A DNA stretch of 64,000 nt from Marivirga arenosa (GTDB lineage: Bacteria; Bacteroidota; Bacteroidia; Cytophagales; Cyclobacteriaceae). The notes below the pieces were generated by a model. It had not been told where the DNA came from. It saw nothing but the letters and a program-made list of their open reading frames with translations, and made no database searches. Made by a program: the position numbers and the translations under genes. The DNA is taken from contig NZ_CP129970.2 in assembly GCF_030503895.2 (NCBI RefSeq), forward strand, positions 2,279,001 through 2,343,000, given 5' to 3'. Every line of letters starts with the position of its first letter. Within the stretch, counting starts at the first letter, position 1. This document shows positions 9,293 through 16,993 of the stretch, piece by piece.

Positions 9293-9433
9293 AGGTAAAC
9301 ATATATTGGTTCATCATATCAACAGTCAATATTTACTATTGTTACGAATCTCTCATATTTGTATTTTTTTGTATAGATGTAATAGAAGATTAGTATTTCG
9401 ATTAAAAACCAATGGTTTTCCTTTACTATGCTT

Positions 9434-9441
9434 TATATTTG
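9434..9441 (+). promoter_or_regulatory. Bacteroidota -7 promoter element (TATATTTG)
   Basis: TATATTTG is a perfect TAnnTTTG match 26 bases before the ATG of the small lipoprotein and probably drives the lipoprotein-cmk-ispH operon. Confidence 0.6.
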
Positions 9442-9467
9442 CAAACATTATGCAGGGTAGTCAAATC

Positions 9468-9605
9468 ATGCTAAATTCAAAAAGGAAAACAATATATGTC
9501 ATATTCATGCTGACAGCTTTTATAGCTTCTTCATGTATAAATAATGGAGCTAGAAAATCAATGCCAAAAAAGAAGCCTTTACCATGCCCTGTAAAAGATT
9601 GCTAA
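9468..9605 (+). CDS. Small lipoprotein, 45 residues, unknown function
   Basis: The start at 9468 gives 45 residues: a basic N-terminus (MLNSKRK), a hydrophobic stretch (TIYVIFMLTAFI) and a lipobox ASSC, then a short basic tail ending KKKPLPCPVKDC. The frame stays open further upstream, but only as antisense of the DUF4199 gene; the promoter at 9434-9441 rules out those longer starts. An alternative ATG at 9450 would add six residues. The stop is one base from the cmk ATG, so the three genes are surely co-transcribed. The PCPVKDC tail, with two Cys spaced by four residues, could bind metal or form a disulfide. I know of no assigned function. Confidence 0.65.
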   Translation: MLNSKRKTIYVIFMLTAFIASSCINNGARKSMPKKKPLPCPVKDC

Positions 9606-9606
9606 A

Positions 9607-10296
9607 ATGAGGAAAATAGTTATTGCAATAGATGGATTTTCTGCTTGTGGAAAGAGCAGTACAGCAAAAGAAGTTGCCAATCAATTAGGATATAATTATA
9701 TCGATTCAGGAGCCATGTATAGGGCAGTTACCTTATATTTTCATGAGCATTATATCACAAGTGATAATCCTAAAGAAGTTTCGAAAGCATTAGAAAATAT
9801 AGACATTTCGTTTAATTTTAATGAAAGAATGGCTTTTAGCGAAACTTATTTGAATGGCTTAAATGTTGAAGAGGAAATTCGAAAAATGTACATCTCGAAT
9901 CAGGTAAGTAAAATAAGTGCTATTCCTGAGGTGAGAAAAGATATGGTAAATCAACAGCGTAAGTTAGGAAAGAAAAAAGGGGTTGTGATGGATGGAAGAG
10001 ATATAGGCTCTAATGTTTTTCCTAATGCTGAACTAAAAGTTTTTATGAAGGCAGACTTAACTGTTAGAGCTGAACGAAGACAAAAAGAATTGTTAGAAAA
10101 AGATCAGCTTGTTCCTTTACCAGAAATTGAGGAAAATTTATTGGCAAGAGATAAAATGGATTCTGAAAGAAAAGAGAATCCATTAATTATACCTGAAGAT
10201 GCTTACATCTTAGATACAAGTGAGCTTACTTTTCCAGAGCAAGTGGAATTTGTATTACAATTGGCTACTGAGAAAATGATTGAAAATGATGGATAA
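9607..10296 (+). CDS. cmk: Cytidylate kinase
   Basis: A 229-residue CMP/dCMP kinase that phosphorylates CMP and dCMP with ATP in pyrimidine nucleotide recycling. The P-loop is GFSACGKSST (residues 10-19), followed by YIDSGAMYRAVTL, the CMP-binding region, and VVMDGRDIGSNVFPNAELK, a hallmark of this family. Length agrees with bacterial Cmk. It lies one base after a small lipoprotein gene and overlaps ispH by a few bases, a tight operon. Confidence 0.95.
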   Translation: MRKIVIAIDGFSACGKSSTAKEVANQLGYNYIDSGAMYRAVTLYFHEHYITSDNPKEVSKALENIDISFNFNERMAFSETYLNGLNVEEEIRKMYISNQVSKISAIPEVRKDMVNQQRKLGKKKGVVMDGRDIGSNVFPNAELKVFMKADLTVRAERRQKELLEKDQLVPLPEIEENLLARDKMDSERKENPLIIPEDAYILDTSELTFPEQVEFVLQLATEKMIENDG

Positions 10297-11206
10297 ATTA
10301 CAAGTTACGATAGATCAAGATTCTGGCTACTGTTTTGGCGTTGAATATGCTATAAGAATGGCAGAAGATGCGATGCAGGATACAGAGAAATTATACTGTC
10401 TTGGTGATATTGTCCATAATGATATGGAGGTCAAAAGGCTCTATAACAAAGGGCTACGAGTGATTTCTCACGAAGAGTTGAAAGAACTTAAAGACTGTAA
10501 AGTATTAATTCGTGCACATGGTGAGCCTCCTGAAACTTATAAGCTTGCATTGGATAATAATATTGAGTTGATTGATGCAAGCTGTCCAGTTGTACTTAAA
10601 CTACAGAATAGAGTTAAAAATGCGCATGATAAAATGTGTGCTGATAAGGGTCAAGTAGTGATTTATGGTAAGAAAGGTCATGCCGAGGTTACAGGTCTAA
10701 ATGGTCAGACAAATGGTAATGCGATCATAATTATGGATGATGATGATCTTGATAAAATTGATTATACAAGACCTGTTACATTATTTAGTCAAACTACAAA
10801 AAGTACCAAAGGCTTTTACGATATAAAAGAGAAAATAGAAAAGAGATTAGAAAACTCTCAAGCAGACTTAAGAGAAGGGGAGATGGCTACTTTAAATGCA
10901 AATGATAGTATTTGTAGACAAGTATCCAATCGCGAGCCAAAATTGAAAGTTTTTGCCAATGAACACGATGTTATCCTATTTGTAAGTGGTAAGAAAAGTT
11001 CAAATGGCAAAGCGCTCTATCAAGTTTGTAAAAATCAGAACGAGAATAGCTACTTTATAGAGAATGAAAAAGAAATAAATACTGCTTGGTTTGAGGGTAA
11101 AAAAACTGTTGGAATATGCGGTGCAACTTCAACTCCAATGTGGCTAATGAAGGAAGTGAAAAAATTTGTAGAAAATATTAAACAGGAAAGCCTTCTTAGC
11201 TGTTAA
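10289..11206 (+). CDS. ispH: 4-hydroxy-3-methylbut-2-enyl diphosphate reductase
   Basis: The last enzyme of the non-mevalonate (MEP) isoprenoid pathway; a [4Fe-4S] protein that reduces HMBPP to IPP and DMAPP. The three conserved cluster cysteines are seen in DSGYCFGVEYA, IDASCPVVLKL and NDSICRQVSN. AHGEPP holds a conserved substrate-binding His, and ICGATSTPMWL is the C-terminal substrate loop. About 305 residues. Starts at 10280, 10286 and 10289 are all possible inside the end of cmk; I prefer 10289 (MDKLQVTIDQ), which gives an 8-base overlap. The use of the MEP pathway fits the polyprenyl synthase further on. Confidence 0.94.
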   Translation: MDKLQVTIDQDSGYCFGVEYAIRMAEDAMQDTEKLYCLGDIVHNDMEVKRLYNKGLRVISHEELKELKDCKVLIRAHGEPPETYKLALDNNIELIDASCPVVLKLQNRVKNAHDKMCADKGQVVIYGKKGHAEVTGLNGQTNGNAIIIMDDDDLDKIDYTRPVTLFSQTTKSTKGFYDIKEKIEKRLENSQADLREGEMATLNANDSICRQVSNREPKLKVFANEHDVILFVSGKKSSNGKALYQVCKNQNENSYFIENEKEINTAWFEGKKTVGICGATSTPMWLMKEVKKFVENIKQESLLSC

Positions 11207-11279
11207 GTAAAAGTTTTGTGTAGATTGGATTTCGTGTAGCATTATTATAATAAAAGATTTTTTTTAGCAAAATAATTCT

Positions 11280-11287
11280 TAATTTTG
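11280..11287 (+). promoter_or_regulatory. Bacteroidota -7 promoter element (TAATTTTG), nqr operon
   Basis: TAATTTTG matches TAnnTTTG 38 bases before the nqrA ATG; a T-rich stretch lies about 20 bp upstream where the -33 element would be. Confidence 0.55.
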
Positions 11288-11325
11288 CCTCAATTTCAAA
11301 TAAGGGTTCATTGTTAAATAAAGAC

Positions 11326-12690
11326 ATGTCTCATACCATTAAACTTAAAAAAGGATTTGATATTAATTTAGCTGGAAAAGCTGAAAAAAGTATATCAAAA
11401 GCACCTAAACCGGAAACGTTTGCTATAAAACCAACGGATTTCCCAGCTATCACTAGGCCTAAGTTATTAGTAGAGGAAGGAGATTCAGTTAAAGCTGGAA
11501 CACCTCTTATCTATGATAAAATGGCTGAAAATGTAATGTATTGCTCTCCAGTGAGCGGTGAAGTTGCAGAAATTAGAAGAGGTGAAAAGCGTAAATTACT
11601 AGAAATTAGGATTTTAGCGGATAAAGAGGTTGAATTTGAAGATTTCGGATCTCATTCAAAATCAGATATTAATTCTTTAGATGTTGAAAAGGCAAAAGAA
11701 TTGATGCTAAAAAGTGGTGTTTGGCCTAATTTGGTTCAAAGACCTTATGGTATTGTAGCTAATCCTGAAGATAAACCAAAAGCAATTTTCATTTCAGCTT
11801 TTGATACCCATCCTTTAGCTCCTGACTATAACTTCACTTTTAAAGAAGAAGAGGAAGCTTTTGCGGCAGGTTTAGAAATAATTAAGAAATTTACTGATGG
11901 AAAGGTTCATGTCAATATTTCGGAAGATAGAGAAATGTTGAAAATGTTCAGCCAAGCAGAAGGTGTTCAAATTAACAGATTCTCAGGAAAACATCCTTCA
12001 GGAAATGTTGGCGTTCAAATCCATCACATCGATCCTATTAATAAAGGAGAAGTAGCATGGACGATTAAGCCTCTTGGAGTAATTCAAATAGGTAAATTAT
12101 TCTTAAATGGAAAATACGATGCCTCTAGAAAAGTAGCATTAACAGGATCTGAAGTTAAAGAACCTCAGTATTATGATACTTATGCAGGAGCATCTATCAA
12201 AAATATCACTAAAGACAATATTAAAAGTGATCACGTAAGATATGTTTCAGGAAACGTACTTACAGGTGAGCGAATTGATGCTGATGGTTATCTTGGCTTT
12301 TATGACGAGCAAATCACAGTCGTACCGGAAGGTGATTTTGAAGAATTATTAGGATGGATTAAACCAACTACTTCAAAATTAAGCTTCCATAGAGCTATTG
12401 GTCTTCTATCTTTCTTAAATAAAAAGAAAGAATATGTATTGAATACCAATACTAACGGAGAAGAAAGAGCATTTGTGATGACAGGTGAATTCGAGAAAGT
12501 TTTACCAATGGATATTCTTCCTAATTATTTATTCAAAGCTATAATGGCTGAAGATTTTGATGAAATGGAAGCCTTAGGTATATTCGAGCTTGTGGAAGAA
12601 GATGTTGCGCTATGTGAATTCATTGATGTTTCAAAACATGAATTACAGATCCTTTTAAGAAAAGGAATCAACTTAATGATAAATGGATAA
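11326..12690 (+). CDS. nqrA: Na+-translocating NADH:quinone reductase subunit A
   Basis: The 454-residue peripheral subunit of the Na+-NQR respiratory complex. It opens with MSHTIKLKKGFDINLAGKA, typical of NqrA, then a barrel-sandwich hybrid region (LVEEGDSVKAGTPLIYDK ... CSPVSGEVAEI) and the NqrA core with SAFDTHPLAPDYNF and GKHPSGNVGVQIHHIDP. The ATG at 11326 is chosen over an in-frame TTG 15 bases upstream because it restores the family N-terminus. It is first in an nqrABCDE operon. The complex pumps Na+ while passing electrons from NADH to quinone; NqrA contributes to quinone binding. Confidence 0.95.
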   Translation: MSHTIKLKKGFDINLAGKAEKSISKAPKPETFAIKPTDFPAITRPKLLVEEGDSVKAGTPLIYDKMAENVMYCSPVSGEVAEIRRGEKRKLLEIRILADKEVEFEDFGSHSKSDINSLDVEKAKELMLKSGVWPNLVQRPYGIVANPEDKPKAIFISAFDTHPLAPDYNFTFKEEEEAFAAGLEIIKKFTDGKVHVNISEDREMLKMFSQAEGVQINRFSGKHPSGNVGVQIHHIDPINKGEVAWTIKPLGVIQIGKLFLNGKYDASRKVALTGSEVKEPQYYDTYAGASIKNITKDNIKSDHVRYVSGNVLTGERIDADGYLGFYDEQITVVPEGDFEELLGWIKPTTSKLSFHRAIGLLSFLNKKKEYVLNTNTNGEERAFVMTGEFEKVLPMDILPNYLFKAIMAEDFDEMEALGIFELVEEDVALCEFIDVSKHELQILLRKGINLMING

Positions 12691-12743
12691 TAGATAGTTA
12701 ATCTTTATGGTTAACATCAATAAAAATAATCATACTATACAAT

Positions 12744-13937
12744 ATGAATCCAATACAAAAATTCTTCGATAAAATTGAACCTCTTTTTGAGAAAGGGGGG
12801 AAATACGAGAAGTACTACACATTGTACGAAGGTCACCGTACAATCCTTTTTAGGCCTAAATTAGTAACGGGTAAAAAAGGTGTTCAGGTTAGAGATGCAA
12901 ATGATTTAAAGAGAACCATGATCACTGTTGTGATCGCCATGATTCCCTGTTTATTATTTGGAATTTGGAACATAGGTCATCAGCATTTTTTAGCTATAGG
13001 TGAAACAGCTACGTTTTTACAAAAAATTGGAATAGGAGCTATGCAAGCTCTTCCAATTGTAATCGTATCCTACGCAGTAGGTTTAGGTACAGAATTTACT
13101 ATATGTGTGATAAGAAATCACCCTGTAAATGAAGGCTACCTTGTAACGGGTATGCTTATTGCTTTAATTATGCCGCCAAGTATTCCATTATGGCAAGTTG
13201 CTTTAGCTACTGTTTTTGCAGTTGTTATTGCTAAAGAGGTATTCGGTGGTACTGGGATGAATGTACTTAACGTAGCATTAACTGCTAGAGCATTCCTCTA
13301 CTTCGCTTATCCAACTGATATTTCAGGTGAGGTTTGGACATACTTAGGTGATGCAGCAGTTGTTGATGGTTATTCTGGTGCAACTGCTTTAGGTGTAGCA
13401 TACGATACTGCATTGAATGGTACAGGATCTGTTGTTTCTGCTTTTGGAAATTATTGGGCAGAAGGTATGTATTCATTTTCAAATATGTTCTTAGGAGCTA
13501 TCCCAGGTTCAATTGGAGAAACTTCAACTTTGCTAGCATTAGTGGGTGCTCTAATATTAATTATAACAGGAGTAGGTAGCTGGAAAATCATAGTGAGTGT
13601 TTTTGCAGGTGCTTGGTTAATGGGATTAGGATTTAATGCTATTGGTGTAAATGCATTTATGGATATGCCAGCTCATTACCATTTAGTAATTGGAGGTTTA
13701 GCATTTGGAGCAGTTTTTATGGCTACGGATCCAGTGTCTGCTTCTCATACCGAAACTGGTAAATGGATTTATGGATTATTAATTGGCGTTCTTACTGTAA
13801 TAATTAGAGTAGTAAATCCAGCTTATCCGGAGGGAATCATGTTAGCCATTTTATTGATGAATGTATTCGCTCCATTAATCGATCATTATGTTGTTGAATC
13901 AAATAAAAAGAGGAGGTTAAAACGTGCAACAGTCTAA
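12744..13937 (+). CDS. nqrB: Na+-translocating NADH:quinone reductase subunit B
   Basis: A 397-residue integral membrane subunit with about ten hydrophobic segments. The stretch IPGSIGETSTLLALVGAL (residues about 253-270) is the site where NqrB carries a covalently bound FMN on a Thr. TARAFLYFAYP and MATDPVSASHTETGKWIYG are other conserved NqrB/RnfD features. Its 3' end overlaps nqrC by 14 bases. FMN attachment requires ApbE, which is not in this window. Confidence 0.95.
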   Translation: MNPIQKFFDKIEPLFEKGGKYEKYYTLYEGHRTILFRPKLVTGKKGVQVRDANDLKRTMITVVIAMIPCLLFGIWNIGHQHFLAIGETATFLQKIGIGAMQALPIVIVSYAVGLGTEFTICVIRNHPVNEGYLVTGMLIALIMPPSIPLWQVALATVFAVVIAKEVFGGTGMNVLNVALTARAFLYFAYPTDISGEVWTYLGDAAVVDGYSGATALGVAYDTALNGTGSVVSAFGNYWAEGMYSFSNMFLGAIPGSIGETSTLLALVGALILIITGVGSWKIIVSVFAGAWLMGLGFNAIGVNAFMDMPAHYHLVIGGLAFGAVFMATDPVSASHTETGKWIYGLLIGVLTVIIRVVNPAYPEGIMLAILLMNVFAPLIDHYVVESNKKRRLKRATV

Positions 13938-14670
13938 TTCTTATATTATCATATTCTCCGTCATTCTTACTGTAGTATTAGGCGGATTGTTAGCGGCTAC
14001 ATCAGTAGGATTAGGGCCAATCCAACAAAAATCAGTAGAGTTGGATACAAAGAAACAAATTCTTGGTGCAGTAATGGATGTAGATTCCGATATGGATGTA
14101 TTGGCTACCTATGAGAAAGTTATTCAATCTGAAGTAGTTGATTATCAAGGAAACATTGTTACTGAAAATAGTGAAGGCAATGAAATAGTTGCAGAGGATG
14201 TAAATGTTGAAAAAGAGTTTGAAAAAGCTCCAGAAGATAGACTTTATCCTGTTTTTAAATTTTTTGGTAAAAATGGAGGTGAAGAAATCGAATCTTATAT
14301 CCTACCTGTTTATGGTAATGGTCTATGGGATAACATCTGGGGATATGTAGCACTTGATACTCAGGGTAAAACAATCAAAGGAGCTGTTTTTGCACATGCT
14401 GGTGAAACTCCTGGTTTAGGGGCAAGAATTACTGAAAGTGAGGTTCAGAAAAGATTTGAAGGTAAAGAGCTATATAACGATCAAGGTGAATTAGTATCGG
14501 TTAAAATGTTAAAAGGGGAAAACAATCCTCCAAGTAAGCTTGATGCGCACCATGTTGATGGAATGTCTGGAGCTACTATTACAGGGAATGGTTTAAATGC
14601 CATGCTTGAGAATTACTTCAGTCATTATAAGTCATATTTCAATAAAAAAGGAGCAACAGCATCTTTATAA
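13924..14670 (+). CDS. nqrC: Na+-translocating NADH:quinone reductase subunit C
   Basis: A 248-residue subunit with one N-terminal membrane anchor (SYIIIFSVILTVVLGGLLAA) and a periplasmic FMN-binding domain. The flavinylation motif is DGMSGATITGNGL, with Thr218 as the expected FMN attachment residue; GETPGLGARITE is also conserved. The start is GTG, 14 bases inside nqrB, and gives the expected N-terminus MQQSNSYIII, so I keep it. An insert around residues 60-75 (NIVTENSEGNEIVAEDVNVE) is acidic and looks variable. Confidence 0.95.
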   Translation: MQQSNSYIIIFSVILTVVLGGLLAATSVGLGPIQQKSVELDTKKQILGAVMDVDSDMDVLATYEKVIQSEVVDYQGNIVTENSEGNEIVAEDVNVEKEFEKAPEDRLYPVFKFFGKNGGEEIESYILPVYGNGLWDNIWGYVALDTQGKTIKGAVFAHAGETPGLGARITESEVQKRFEGKELYNDQGELVSVKMLKGENNPPSKLDAHHVDGMSGATITGNGLNAMLENYFSHYKSYFNKKGATASL

Positions 14671-14687
14671 TTTAAAGAGACAAAGAT

Positions 14688-15374
14688 ATGAGTACAGAAA
14701 CTGTAGATAAACCAGTAAAACAAGAATCAGAGGCTCTTCTTTCCAAAAGAAGAAAAAAAATTGTTTCTGATCCATTAAATGATGATAACCCGATTACCAT
14801 TCAGGTATTAGGTATATGTTCAGCATTAGCGGTTACCACTCAAATGAAACCAACAATGGTAATGTCGATTGCGGTTATTTTCGTAATTGTGTTTTCTAAC
14901 CTTTCTATATCTTTAATTAGAAAGGCAATCCCTAACCGTGTTAGAATCATAGTGCAATTAGCAGTAATAGCTACTTTGGTAACTTTGGTAAATGAGGTGC
15001 TAAAAGCTTTTGCTTATGATATGTACAAAGAATTAAGTGTATTTGTAGGTTTGATTATCACAAACTGTATCATTATGGGTCGTCTTGAAGCCTTCGCTTT
15101 AGGTAATAAACCTTATGATTCGGTTTTGGATGGTTTAGGCAGTGGTCTTGGCTATGCTTGGATAATCTTAGCGGTCGCTTTTTTTAGAGAATTATTTGGC
15201 TCTGGTGCTGTATTTGGTTTCGAGGTATTCGAAGCAATTGGTTTCTCTAAAGAGGGATGGATGGGAGTTGATTATCAAGCCAATGGTATTATGGTAACAC
15301 CTGTGGGTGCCTTCTTCATACTCGGATTAATAATTTGGGTACAAAGAAACAAGACTGGTTACGTAGAACATTAA
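14688..15374 (+). CDS. nqrD: Na+-translocating NADH:quinone reductase subunit D
   Basis: A 228-residue membrane subunit of the NqrD/RnfE family with six hydrophobic segments. Conserved marks are LGICSALAVTTQMKPT (containing the Cys associated with the membrane Fe-S centre) and LIITNCIIMGRLEAFALGNK. It starts 17 bases after nqrC. Confidence 0.95.
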   Translation: MSTETVDKPVKQESEALLSKRRKKIVSDPLNDDNPITIQVLGICSALAVTTQMKPTMVMSIAVIFVIVFSNLSISLIRKAIPNRVRIIVQLAVIATLVTLVNEVLKAFAYDMYKELSVFVGLIITNCIIMGRLEAFALGNKPYDSVLDGLGSGLGYAWIILAVAFFRELFGSGAVFGFEVFEAIGFSKEGWMGVDYQANGIMVTPVGAFFILGLIIWVQRNKTGYVEH

Positions 15375-15393
15375 TCGCTAAAATTTTTATACA

Positions 15394-16005
15394 ATGGATT
15401 TAATTAATTTAGGAATAAAATCAATTTTTATAGAAAATATGGTATTTGCCTATTTTCTAGGAATGTGTTCATTTTTGGCGGTTTCTAAAAAGGTAAGTAC
15501 TGCATTTGGATTAGGATTAGCAGTAGTTTTTGTATTAACAATTACTGTTCCTACAAACTGGTTACTAAGTGAATATATCTTAAATGAAGGAGCCTTAGCT
15601 TGGATCAGTAAGGATTTTGCAACTGTAGATTTAAGCTTCCTAAGCTTTATCATGTATATTGCAGTAATTGCTTCTATGGTTCAGTTAGTGGAAATGGTTA
15701 TTGAAAAAACTTCTCCATCATTATATGGTTCATTGGGTATTTTCTTACCATTGATTGCTGTAAACTGTGCAATCTTAGGGTCTTCTTTATTTATGGCTCA
15801 AAGAGACTACAGCCTATCTGAATCTGCAGTTTATGGATTTTCATCAGGTATTGGATGGTTCTTGGCTATTATTGCTTTAGCTGCAATTAGAGAAAGATTA
15901 AAATATTCAAATGTTCCTGATGGATTAAAAGGATTAGGAATTACAATGTTAATCACTGGATTAATGGGAATTGCTTTCATGTCATTCATGGGAATCTCAA
16001 TTTAA
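15394..16005 (+). CDS. nqrE: Na+-translocating NADH:quinone reductase subunit E
   Basis: A 203-residue membrane subunit of the NqrE/RnfA family with six hydrophobic segments. [20 protein letters not shown] and [15 protein letters not shown] carry the two conserved Cys that, with those of NqrD, hold the intramembrane iron centre. It is the last nqr gene here: a strong terminator follows, with no nqrF. Confidence 0.95.
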   Translation: MDLINLGIKSIFIENMVFAYFLGMCSFLAVSKKVSTAFGLGLAVVFVLTITVPTNWLLSEYILNEGALAWISKDFATVDLSFLSFIMYIAVIASMVQLVEMVIEKTSPSLYGSLGIFLPLIAVNCAILGSSLFMAQRDYSLSESAVYGFSSGIGWFLAIIALAAIRERLKYSNVPDGLKGLGITMLITGLMGIAFMSFMGISI

Positions 16006-16027
16006 GGTATCCAAATAAAATATTATC

Positions 16028-16058
16028 AAGCCTTGGTGAATATCATCAAGGCTTTTTT
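16028..16058 (+). terminator. Rho-independent terminator after nqrE
   Basis: An 8-bp stem (AAGCCTTG with CAAGGCTT) and 11-base loop followed by six T. It closes the nqr operon 22 bases after the nqrE stop. Confidence 0.85.
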
Positions 16059-16081
16059 CGTTTTAACTTTTTTATTGCATT

Positions 16082-16648
16082 ATGAAACAGAAGATTTTAA
16101 GTAAAATAGGAAGTTATTTTTTCAGAGGACTACTTTTTGTTGCGCCCATTGCCTTTACAATATTAGTTATTCAAGCAGTTTTTAATTGGCTTGATGATTT
16201 GCTACCTGTTGAAATTCCAGGTTTAGGAATACTGATATTATTTACTGCTATCATAGGAATTGGCTATTTAGGTACCACTTATTTTATGAAGCCTGTATTT
16301 GAGGTATTTGAGACATTTATTAAACGAATCCCTTTTTTAAGTTTAATCTATAATTCAATAAAAGATTTAATCGGTGCTTTTGTAGGAGACAAGAAAAAAT
16401 TCAATCAACCAGTTATGGTTCAGTTTGATGAGAATGCTAAAATTTTTAAACCTGGTTTTATTACTCAAAATGATTTAAGTAAGCTAAGCCTTGATGGGTT
16501 TTCATCCATTTATATGCCTCACTCTTATAATTTCTCTGGTAACATTATTATTGTGAAAAATGAATTAGTTCATCCATGGAATATTAATAGTACTGATGCA
16601 ATGAAATTTATTGTTTCTGGAGGTGTAAGCGGTATGGAAGAGATGTAA
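16082..16648 (+). CDS. DUF502 domain-containing membrane protein
   Basis: A 188-residue protein with two N-terminal membrane helices (about residues 13-35 and 44-65) and a soluble C-terminal half. GSYFFRGLLFVAPIAFTI and KRIPFLSLIYNSIKDLIGAF are characteristic of DUF502, found across bacteria and plants without a settled biochemical role. It has its own transcription unit after the nqr terminator. Confidence 0.85.
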   Translation: MKQKILSKIGSYFFRGLLFVAPIAFTILVIQAVFNWLDDLLPVEIPGLGILILFTAIIGIGYLGTTYFMKPVFEVFETFIKRIPFLSLIYNSIKDLIGAFVGDKKKFNQPVMVQFDENAKIFKPGFITQNDLSKLSLDGFSSIYMPHSYNFSGNIIIVKNELVHPWNINSTDAMKFIVSGGVSGMEEM

Positions 16649-16781
16649 TGTTTGATTGAAAAAACACCTGTTAATATAGTTAAAACACCTAAAAATATAA
16701 TAATAAATCTAAAAAATATAGTAAAACGTATATTTTATCAATTAATCTATTTGTAAGTTTCTTTCTCTCTGTGTGTGTTAT

Positions 16782-16789
16782 TATATTTG
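16782..16789 (+). promoter_or_regulatory. Bacteroidota -7 promoter element (TATATTTG)
   Basis: A perfect TAnnTTTG match 36 bases before the TTG start of the 42-residue gene; it may also drive the AddA-like gene downstream. Confidence 0.5.
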
Positions 16790-16825
16790 TTATCTTAACA
16801 AGATATTTATAATAGGGGAGAAGTT

Positions 16826-16954
16826 TTGAATGTAAAAGTTAAATATAAATCGTTTATCGATGCTAGTTCCACAGGAGATATTATCTCAGCAATAGTAATT
16901 AGTATTGAGTGTATTATAGCTTCTGCTGTAATACTTGTTAATATATTAAACTAA
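16826..16954 (+). CDS. Putative 42-residue single-span membrane peptide
   Basis: The frame starts with TTG and encodes a short polar, basic N-terminus (NVKVKYKSFIDASSTGD) followed by one strongly hydrophobic span of about 25 residues to the C-terminus (IISAIVISIECIIASAVILV and on). Support: a GGGGAG purine run ends about six bases before the TTG, which is unusual in this otherwise Shine-Dalgarno-poor sequence, and a perfect -7 promoter element lies 36 bases upstream. Against it: no ATG, very short length, and chance hydrophobic ORFs are common in AT-rich DNA. No family recognised; a small membrane peptide or toxin-like peptide is possible. Confidence 0.4.
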   Translation: MNVKVKYKSFIDASSTGDIISAIVISIECIIASAVILVNILN

Positions 16955-16993
16955 CTGCTTTTTATTTCTTTCTACTTCAATTAATTTTCCTTT

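Larger units (their letters stand above)
16649..16993. other. 345-bp AT-rich intergenic region with one tiny gene
   Basis: The first 130 bases are A/T tracts with no hairpin or open frame that I can support. A promoter element (16782-16789) and a 42-codon hydrophobic gene (16826-16954), listed separately, follow. The last 40 bases before the helicase gene are pyrimidine-rich. Confidence 0.5.

Noticed and set aside
9096-9467. Long + strand frame running into the small lipoprotein
   Set aside because: This part is antisense of the DUF4199 gene and upstream of the TATATTTG promoter; only the last 45 codons look real.
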